Below, one piece after another: positions 56,412 to 64,000 of a stretch of 64,000 bases of DNA (position 1 is its first letter; every line of letters starts with the position of its first letter). The position numbers and the translations under genes were made by a program. The notes below the pieces were generated by a model. It was not told the origin of the DNA. It saw only the letters and a program-made list of their open reading frames with translations, and did not search any database. The DNA is from Elymus sibiricus (lineage: Eukaryota; Streptophyta; Magnoliopsida; Poales; Poaceae): assembly GCA_039707655.1 (NCBI GenBank), contig CM077676.1, forward strand, positions 190,398,936 through 190,462,935. The letters run 5' to 3'.

Positions 56412-58832
56412 TGCAGGAGGGAGGCCTGTGCCGATGGTGAAGGCAGGGCCGGAGCCGCTGCCGTCCACCGACACCTTCTTCTTCTCGGCGCGGTCCTGAG
56501 AGAACAGCTGCTTCTTCTTCGCGGGCGCGGCCTCAGAAGGCTCGGCCACGTCCTCGTCGGCCGGGTGCGCGACAGCGGTAGCCTTGTAGGCGCGCTTGAG
56601 GGTGCTGGCCGCGTCCTTCTCGTCGCAGGCGACGGTGACGATGCCGCTGCAGCCGGGCATTTTGAGGACGTTGTATGCATGATGGGTGGCCGCCATGAAC
56701 TTGGTGAGAGCTGGGTAGCCCAAGATAGCGTTATAAGGTAGGCCGATGTGTGCCACGTCAAAGTCGATGAGCTCGGTGTGGTAGTTCTTGCAGGTGCCGA
56801 AGGTGACGGGGAGGCGCACTTGTCCCAGCGGAATGGTGGAGCCATCGGTCACTCCGGAAAAGGGCCTGGTCGGCATTAGCTGGTCGTAGGGCACCTGGAG
56901 CATCTCAAAGGTCTCGACGGAGAGCACGTTGAGGCCGGCACCCCCGTCGATGAGGGTCTTGGTGACCGCGACGTTGCTGATGGTGGGAGTGCACAGCATG
57001 GGGAGCGCGCCTGCGGAGGCCGTGGACTTGGGGTGGTCCTTGGAGTCGAAGGTGATGGCGTACTGCGACCACTTGAGGGGCCGCTAAGCCTCTGGCCTCG
57101 GGAGGGCGGCATACACCTCGTGAGAGAGTTGCTTGAAGTGGCGGATGGACGTGGGGGCTTGGAACCCGCCGAAGATGCAGGCGACCACGCGAGGCTCCTG
57201 GTAGCCCCCAGCGCCCTCGTCAGGCTGGTTGACGTCGTTCCTTCGGGGTGGCGGTGGCAGCGGCGGGAGAGTGGCATTGGCCTGAGGATTCGCCTCACGA
57301 GGCTGATCGCGCCAGGCGGCCTCGCGAGGCTGATCGCGCAAGCCCTGGCGGTAGCTGCCATTATTGTTGCGGCTGTCCCAGCGGCTGCCGCCGCGGCCAT
57401 TGCGGTCGTCCCGGCGGCTCTGGCGCTCGTCGCGGAGCAGCTTGAGCTCCTGACAGTCTTCGGTGTTGTGGGAGCGGACGTTGTGAAAAACACAGAGCGG
57501 CCGGTTGTCCTTCCTGGGCTCATCGCGGTCGCGGCCGCGCCTCTGCTCGGGCTCCGCCGCGAGTACGGCAGGGCCCTTGCGCTTGACGTCCTTGCCCTTG
57601 CCCTTGGCGCCGTCGAGCGCCGCGTCGGGGTCGTTGTGGACGAAGAGGCGGCCTTCTTCAGCCTTGGCGCACTTGTCGGCGAGGTCGAGCAGCTCGAGCA
57701 TGAAGTCGAGCTCACCGTTGATGGCGAGCTTCTCGCGCATCTTGATGTCCGTGACGCCGGTGGAAAACGCGGAGATGACGGCCGTGTCGGAAGCGTGCGG
57801 GATCTTGTTGCGCACCTAACTGAAGCGCTGGATGTACTTGCGGAGGGTCTCGTCTGGGCGCTGTCGAACACGCCGCAGGTCATTGATGGTGAGGGAGCGG
57901 TCCTGTGTGCCCTTGAAGTTGGCAATGAACTAGCTGCAGAGCTCGGCCCACAACGAAATGGAGGCCTCGGGGAGGTTCATGAGCCAGGAGCGTGAGCCTT
58001 CCTTGAGGGCCATGGGGAACCAGTTCGCCATGACCTTGTCGTCGCCGTTCGCCACCTCGACGCTTAACGCGTAGAGCTGGAGGAACTCCGTGGGGTTGGG
58101 GGTGCCGTCGTAGCGCGGAGGCAGCTCAGGTTTGAACTTCGTGATCCAGACCACGCGACCCAGCTCGTGAGTGAAGGCACGGCACCCCACGCCACTCGAG
58201 GGGACGCCGCCAGCGAGGGCGGCGCGGTTTTGATGCCCGGCCGCTGCGACGTCCTGAACAGCCTGGTCCTGGCGCTGGCGCTGCCGCTTGAGGAGCACCC
58301 GCCCGTCGGGGGGTGCGCGGCGGATGATCTGGTAGCTGGCCTCATCCCGGTCTGGTGAGGATGCGCCACGGGATGGCTCACGAGCCCACGCGCTGCGCTG
58401 GGGCCCGGCGCGCTCGTCGCGCAGAGGAGGCGGCGGAGGAGCGCCGTGCGCCAGGTCCCCAGCCCGAGACGGCGGCAGGCGGAGCGAGTGAGAAGCTGTC
58501 GGAGCATCCCCGGCGACGTTGACGAGCTCGGCGATGCGACCGAGCCAGGCGTCGTAGGCGGCGTCAGCCAAACTGTAGCGGAGCAGCTCACGTGCCATGA
58601 GCAGCGCTGCCTGCGGGTTCGGCGGCCCACGGTGGGCGAGGGAGGAGGCTGTGGCGGTGAGGCCGTTTGCTCGCACGGAGGGGTGCAGGGAGGAGTCCTG
58701 CTGCTCGCGGGCAGCGGGGTCGGTGGCGGCGGCTTCGGCTTCGGGACGGCGGCGATTGCCGCAAGGCACCGGCTCCGTCTGAGCCACGCGGCCAGCCCTG
58801 CGCTCGGCGCGCTCGCGACGTGCGTTGGCCAT
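56409..58832 (-). pseudogene. gag-pro: TE-C gag-protease with three stops
   Basis: ATG at 58832 gives MANARRERAERRAGRVAQTE. Gag core FKPELPPRYDGTPNPTEF and EGSRSWLMNLPEASI, knuckle CVFHNVRSHNTEDC, protease LIDGGAGLNVLS. Premature TAG codons are at about 57928-57930 and 57816-57818, where TE-B has CAG and CAA, and at 57085-57087. The frame itself is not shifted. Ends at the junction TAG 56409-56411. Confidence 0.88.
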
Positions 58833-58875
58833 GGGGTTGGCGGAGCTGAGGGCGGAGCAGAAGAACAGTAGCGCA

Positions 58876-58893
58876 CCCCTACCTGGCGCGCCA
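58876..58893 (-). promoter_or_regulatory. Primer binding site of TE-C
   Basis: Minus strand TGGCGCGCCAGGTAGGGG, two bases from the LTR. One base differs from TE-B. Confidence 0.75.
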
Positions 58894-58895
58894 AA

Positions 58896-59872
58896 TGTCG
58901 GAAGTCGGGCTCCGGGGACCCAAAGGTTCGAACACTGGGGTGAGCTTGTTCTACCTACTTCACCTCCTACCACGGTTAAGCGACGGCGAGGCGATGGCGA
59001 GGGCGCGCTAGCGAGGGACGGAACGAGGACTCGGCGGTTTACCCAGGTTCAGGCCACCTTGCGGTGTAAGACCCTACTCCTGCTTGTGGTTGGGATTGCA
59101 AGGGCAAGAGAGTTCTTGCGTACAAGGTACAAGGTCGGAGATGAAGGAATCGATTGGGTCTCTCCTCCTCTTTCTCTCCTACTTCTTCCGCGCTTCTCTA
59201 ACGGCTGCTCTGCCCCTTATATCAACCATGGTCCTCTTCCCCCTGGAAACTTAGGCGGGAAGGGTTGCCACACTTGGCGATTTCGAAAGGGGATAGGCGC
59301 TCAGGCTATCCTGACTAAAGGTGGTCTTCGCCTGCCAAAGTATGATCCATGACACACTGGTGGGCTCGGTGATGACCTCCGCCCTACGCGCCCGTCGTCT
59401 TGGTCTTCCTTCGCCGATCGGGCAACCTTTGGGGTTGCTTTGGAGAGTAGATAGCTGGCCCTGCTCCCTTAACACGAAAGAGGAAACCATCTTCATCCGC
59501 GCCTGCTGGCGCGGCCTCTGCTGCCGCTCGTCGCCGCGCGCGTCACCCACGTGACGGCTCTAGGCCGCGCGGCAAGGCGAACAACCTTCGCCTCGAGCGC
59601 CTGCAGGAGGGGGCCTCGGGAGGCCACCTCGGAAAGCCGCCTCGCGAGGCCACTCGGGAAGCCGCCTCGTGAGAGGACCTCGCGAGGCCGTTGACACTGG
59701 TGTTGAGCGTTGCTTGCTACTCCCTGAGGAGGGGGCCTCAGGAGGCCAGGAGGGCCTCATGAGGGGTCTTGGTGAGAGTTCGGTGAAGACGGCCCGCTGG
59801 GCCCACGCCAGGCGTTGCGCCCTGGGCCAAAGGCAAACGGGCCTGGATACCCTGGGTTCCACGGGCCCGACA
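58896..59872 (-). repeat. 5' LTR of TE-C
   Basis: 977 bp, about 96% identical to 47205-48176 by hand count, with two small indels. Confidence 0.9.
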
Positions 59873-60758
59873 GCATCTCCTCGACGAGCTCCGCCTTCTC
59901 CTTGTAGCGGAACAACGGGAGTGCCCCCTCGGGCAGGTCCACGGCAGGGATACTAAGCAGAGTCGCCAGGGCCCCGTCCAGCACTTCTGGCTTCAGGCCG
60001 CCTGGGTTCAGCCTCATGGCGTCGCCCGTGCCAGTGTACTCCCACATGGGGCGTGAGTGCCGCTGAAGTGGCGCGATGCGCCGCCGCAGCTATTCCCTGA
60101 TGACAGTCGCCCCCGATAGCTTCGCGGACCAGTGCGCGGCCATCCGCTCCAAGACAGGCTCCATCCTCGGGTCAGCGAGCTTCTCGTGCCCCCACCCGGA
60201 GCCGGCTGGTCTGGCGCACGTCCATGTAGACCCAGCGTTGCCGATAGCCCTCCACCTTCTTTGCAACCCTCAAGTTGATGATGCTATTCTCCATCCCTTT
60301 GACGGCGAGGAACGACGCACATCCGGAGCACTGGTCTGCCACAGTCAGCCGCAGGCAGAAGAAATGGCGGAAGAGCGCCACCGAAGGCATCACGCCCACG
60401 AAAGCCTCGCGGTAAAAGGCAAACATGGCCAGGAGGAGGATGGAGTTGGGTTGAAGGTGGAGGGCATGAATCTGATAATGGGAGAGAATGGCGTAGAAAA
60501 AGTCCGAGAATGACGGCACCAACCCGGCATAAACGATGTGGAGGAAGAAGGGGTAGGCCGTCGCCCCCAGGTCGCGCCGCGCGCGGGTCCCCGGCCAGAT
60601 CTGGGTCGCCTGATTCTCGTTCTGATCGCCGGCCACCAGTGGAAGCACCTTGTCCAAGCCCTCCCCATCGACGATGGAGGAGCGCTGCAGTGCCGCCCCG
60701 ATGGCGGGCGCGCTTGGGGACGGGGCCGCCGCCTTTCCCTCTTGCCGGCGGGCGCCAT
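59873..60758 (-). pseudogene. TE-B antisense gene, 5' part of exon 1
   Basis: Minus strand; ATG at 60758 (MAPAGKRE). Frame breaks relative to TE-C: a small deletion soon after the start (GGGAAAGG against GGGGGAAGG), and about 40 bases missing near 60200, between ...RQTSRL and GHEKLADP. PF04195-like part: ATAYPFFLHIVYAGLVPSF, ALHLQPNSILLLAMFAFYRE. It then runs MWEYTGTGDAMRLNPGGL and ends KAELVEEM at TE-C's edge; the next codons are at 47204. Confidence 0.75.
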
Positions 60759-61068
60759 CTGTGTGGCGGAGGCTCAGATGGAGGAAGAAGGAGAGGCGGA
60801 GCTCGGAGATGGGGTCGCGAGGAGCTGCGCGTGGGGAGGAAAGCTCTGGGAAACGGAGAGCGCGAAGGAAGGGAATGATGGTCTCGCGTCGCCCGCGGCA
60901 GGCTTTATGTCAGCGCAGGCGGCTACCGAGGCGTCGTGGGAGAAGTGGGGGCGTTCCCCGTCACATTGTGCGCCACGCGTCGCGCCTGGCCCATAGGCGG
61001 TTAGGGCCCGCGCCGTTTCCCCCCCCCCTAATAGGCGGGAATGTGCGCGCAGCGGGCCCGGGGGCTAC
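60759..61068. other. TE-B leader of the antisense gene and polypurine tract
   Basis: On the minus strand the stretch between the LTR and the antisense ATG, with a TATA-like ACATAAAG near 60903-60910. On the plus strand it ends with AGCGGGCCCGGGGGCTAC (61051-61068), the polypurine tract. A C9 run lies at about 61020-61028. Confidence 0.55.
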
Positions 61069-61976
61069 TGTCGGGCCCATGGAACCCAGGGTATCCAGGC
61101 CCATCTACCTTTGGCCCAGGGCGCAACGCCTGGCGTGGGCCCAGCAGGCCGTCTTCATCAAGAATCTCACCAAGACCCCTCATGAGGCCTTAGCCTCCTG
61201 AGGACCCCTCCTCAGGGAGCGGCGGACAAGACTCAGCATCTTCACCAGCAGCCTCGCGAGGCGGCCTCCCGAGGTGGCCTCCCGAGGCTTCCTCCCGAAG
61301 GCGCTCAAGACGAAGGCTGTTCGGCCCGGCAGCGCGGTCTCGTGCCCGTCACGTGGGTGACGCGCGTGGCGACGAGCGACGACAGAGGCCGTGCCAGCAG
61401 GCGCGGATGAAGAGGGTTTCCCCTTTGTGCTAAGGGAGCAAGGCCAGCAGTCCACTTCCCAAAGCAACCCCAAAGGTTCCCCGATCGGCGAAAGAAGACC
61501 AAGACGGCAGGCGCGCAGGGCGGAGGTCATCACCGAGCCCACCAGCGCGTCACGGATCATGCTTTTGTAGGCGAAGACCGCCTTTAGTCAGGATAGCCTG
61601 AGCGCCTGTCCCCTTTCAAAACCCGCCAAGTGTGGCAACCCTTCCCGCTTAAGTTTTGAGGGGGAAGAGGACCAAGGCAGAGATAAAAGGGACAGTGCTG
61701 CCATCGTGGGAGATAGGAAGAACTCAGTCGACTCCTTCTCCTACCTTGTACGCGAGAACACTCTCTTGCTCACTGCAATCAAAACAAAGCAGGAGTAGGG
61801 TTTTACACCGCAAGGTGGCCTGAACCTGGGTAAACCACTGAGTCCACGGCCCGCTCCTCGCTAGCGCGCTCCCGCCGTAGCTTCGCCGTAGCTTAGCCAT
61901 GGTTGGGGACGAAGAGGTAGAAACAAGTGCACCCCAGTGTTTGAACCTTTGGGTCCCCGGAGCCCCACTTCTGACA
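61069..61976 (+). repeat. 3' LTR of TE-B
   Basis: 908 bp, TGTCGGGCCC...CACTTCTGACA, followed by GCTCC (61977-61981). Lacks one 13-bp CTCGCGAGG unit present in the 5' LTR. Confidence 0.9.
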
Positions 61977-61977
61977 G

Positions 61978-62232
61978 CTCCCTCTGTTTCTTTTTAGTCT
62001 GCATATAAAATTTGGTCAAAGTCAAACTTTGTAAACTTTGACTAACATTATAGGAGAATATCAACATTCATAGTATGAAATCAATATATTTAGATGCATC
62101 TTGAAATTAATTTTCATAGCATATAGCTTTAGTATTGTAAATGTTGATATGTTTTGATATAAAGTTAGTCCAACTTTGCATAGTTAGACTTTGACCAAGT
62201 TTTATATGCAGACTAAAAAGAAATGGAGGGAG
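61978..62232. mobile_element. Stowaway MITE (255 bp) into whose edge TE-B inserted
   Basis: Starts CTCCCTCTGTTTCTTTTTAG and ends CTAAAAAGAAATGGAGGGAG before TA (62233-62234). Terminal repeats are 20 bases or more. The first bases overlap TE-B's target duplication, so its outermost left bases are at 36783-36791. Confidence 0.85.
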
Positions 62233-62234
62233 TA

Positions 62235-62290
62235 CTAGATTAACACCTTCTTAGACGCCACCACGGACACAAACTACGACAACGCACATA
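62235..62290. other. Short stretch between the MITE and the next element
   Basis: Nothing recognisable. Confidence 0.3.
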
Positions 62291-64000
62291 TGATGACCCA
62301 CAAGTATAGGGGATCAATCGTAGTCCTTTCGATAAGTAAGAGTATCGAACCCAACGAGGAGCAGAAGGAAATGACAAGCGGTTTTCAGCAAGGTATTTTC
62401 TGCAAGCACTGAAATTATCAGTAACGAGTAGTTTGATAGCAAGATAATTTGTAACAAGTGACAAGTAGCAATAGTAACAAAGAGTGCAGCAAGGTGGCCC
62501 AATCCTTTTTGTAGCAAAGGACAAGCCGGAACGATCTCTTATAATAAGCAAGCGTTCTCAAGGACACATGGGAATTTCATCTTGTCACTTTCATCATGTT
62601 GGTTTGATTCGCGTTCGCTACTTTGATAATTTGATATGTGGGTGGACCGGTGCTTGGGTGCTGTTCTTACTTGAACAAGCCTCCCACTTATGATTAGCCC
62701 CTCTCGCAAGCATCCGCAACTACAAAAGAAGAATTAAGATAACTCTAACCATAGCATTAAACATATGGATCCAAATCAGCCCCTTACGGAATAGCGCATA
62801 AACTAGGGTTTAAGCTTCTGTCACTCTAGCAACCCATCATCTAATTAATACTCCACAATGCATTCCCTTAGGCCCAAAGATGGTGAAGTGTCATGTAGTC
62901 GACGTTCACATGACACCACTAAGAGAACCAACAACATACATATCATCAAAATATCGAACGAATACCAAATTCACATGATTACTTATGACAAGACTTCTCC
63001 CATGTCCTCAAGAACAAAAGTAACTACTCACAAATCATCTTCATGTCCAAGATCAGAGGGGTATTAAATAGAATAATAGATCTGAACATATAATCTTGCA
63101 CCAAATAAACCAGCTAGCATCAACTACAAGATGTAATCAACACTACTAGCAACCCACAGGTACCAATCTGAGGTTTTGAGACAAAGATTGAATACAAGAG
63201 ATGAACTAGGGTTTGAGATGAGATGGTGCTATTGAATATGTTGATGAAGATTGGTCCTCCCACGATGAGAGGAGCGTTGGTGATGTCGATGGCTCCGATT
63301 TCCCCCTCCCGGAGGGAAGTATCCCCGGCAGAATCGCTCCGCCGGAGAGCAAAAGTGCTCCTGCCCAAGTTTCGCCTCGAGACGGCGGCACACCATCCCA
63401 AAAGTATTCTCCTCATTTTTCTAGGGCAAATGGCCTAATATACTAGAAAATGGGCACCGGAGGCTGGCCAGGGGCCCCACAAGCCACCAGGGCGCGCTGG
63501 GGGGGGGGTGGCGCGCCCTGGTGCCTCGTGGGCACCTGGGTGGCCCCCTCTGGTACTTCTTGCTTCCAGTATTTTTTATTTATTCCAAAATAAATCTTCG
63601 TGAAATTTCAGCTCATTTGGAGATGTGCAGAATAGGTATCTCTGACATAGCTTTTTCAGGTCCAGAATTCTAGCTGCCGGCAATCTCCCTCGTGTAAATC
63701 TTGCATATTAAGAGAGAAAAGGCATTAGAATTGCTCCACAAAGTGTTATATTGATTAAAAACACTATAAATAACAGTAGTAAAACATGATGTAAAATGGA
63801 CGTATCAACTCCCCCAAGCTTAGACCTCGCTTGTCCTCAAGTGAAAGCCGATATCGATAATCATGTCCACATGTTTAGAGAGAGAGGTGTCGATAAAAAC
63901 AAAATATGGACATAGTAGCATCATGATCATTATTATAACAGCAATATTCATTATCATAAAACTTCTCATGATCAAGTAACAATTCATCACAACAATGAAG
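62291..64000. mobile_element. Probable LTR-retrotransposon-derived non-coding segment, right end outside the window
   Basis: Begins TGATGACCCACAAGTATAGG and later has TGGACGTATCAACTCCCCCA, sequences I remember as recurrent in Triticeae retrotransposon non-coding regions. No open frame with retroelement motifs occurs in this piece. The TG start could be an LTR edge. Family and orientation are unproven. Confidence 0.4.
63485..63523. repeat. GC-rich perfect hairpin, 13-bp stem
   Basis: CACCAGGGCGCGC and GCGCGCCCTGGTG are perfect inverted copies around a 13-base loop that contains a run of ten G. Confidence 0.85.

Larger units (their letters stand above)
47205..59872 (-). mobile_element. TE-C: same family as TE-B, opposite orientation, nested in TE-B
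   Basis: Complete element of 12,668 bp with inverted-orientation LTRs at 47205-48176 and 58896-59872 and GCATC duplications. LTRs, primer site, gag, pol and antisense gene all align with TE-B, with diverged LTR interiors. It inserted in exon 1 of TE-B's antisense gene. By hand count its two LTRs differ at about 38 of some 970 bases. Confidence 0.93.
36792..61976 (+). mobile_element. TE-B: Tat/Retand-lineage Ty3 LTR retrotransposon split by TE-C
   Basis: Flanked by GCTCC duplications, with TG...CA LTRs at 36792-37713 and 61069-61976. Inside: primer binding site, gag-protease, UAG, pol with two RNase H domains and integrase, a spacer, an antisense two-exon gene, and a polypurine tract. 12.7 kb of TE-C interrupts it at 47204/59873. 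Without TE-C it is about 12.5 kb. By hand count its LTRs differ at about 34 of some 905 aligned bases, plus a 13-bp indel. Confidence 0.93.

Noticed and set aside
1..64000. tRNA, rRNA or snRNA genes
   Set aside because: No stretch with a tRNA-like cloverleaf or rRNA words was noticed by eye. A tRNAscan or Rfam run was not possible.

Overview
The window looks like nuclear DNA of a grass, most likely of the wheat/barley tribe (Triticeae). The evidence is several Stowaway-type MITEs (CTCCCTCCGTTTC-like ends), Tat/Retand-type Ty3 retrotransposons that carry an antisense gene, a Helitron, and GC-rich host genes of grass type (an F-box/DUF295 gene and a Werner-like exonuclease fragment). No database search was possible, so family names rest on motifs.

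Layout. 1-12009: the right part of LTR retrotransposon TE-A (plus strand; its left LTR is outside the window). It has a single-frame gag-pol broken only by stop codons, a multi-exon antisense gene and one complete LTR. TE-A sits inside a host gene whose first codons survive at 12010-12216 (minus). 12217-30910: host-like sequence with an intact single-exon gene (12784-13353), MITEs, TC/CA-rich minisatellites, an exonuclease fragment (16643-17035), an intact two-exon F-box/DUF295 gene (18219-20346), a decayed DUF4283-like gene (21293-22161), tandem-repeat arrays and duplicated exon-like segments. 28930-30910: a duplicated TC/CA-rich block; each copy is followed by the same MITE, and the second MITE is split by a 5.3-kb Helitron (30911-36249) that holds a 518-bp hAT-like element.

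36792-61976: TE-B, a plus-strand Tat-type element with 5-bp target duplications (GCTCC), inserted at the edge of a Stowaway MITE. TE-B is itself interrupted by TE-C (47205-59872, minus strand), a copy of the same family that landed in exon 1 of TE-B's antisense gene (5-bp target duplication GCATC). 61978-62232 is the rest of the MITE. 62291-64000 looks like another retrotransposon-derived non-coding segment.

The three retrotransposons share one architecture: LTR, gag-protease, one in-frame UAG codon, RT with Ty3-type RNase H, a second archaeal-type RNase H, integrase, spacer, an intron-containing gene on the opposite strand, LTR. The most notable observations are the UAG at the identical gag-pro/pol junction codon in all three, embedded in a shared nucleotide block; the antisense gene with conserved splice sites; the strong CAG-to-TAG bias of the disabling mutations; and the layered insertion history that can be read base by base.
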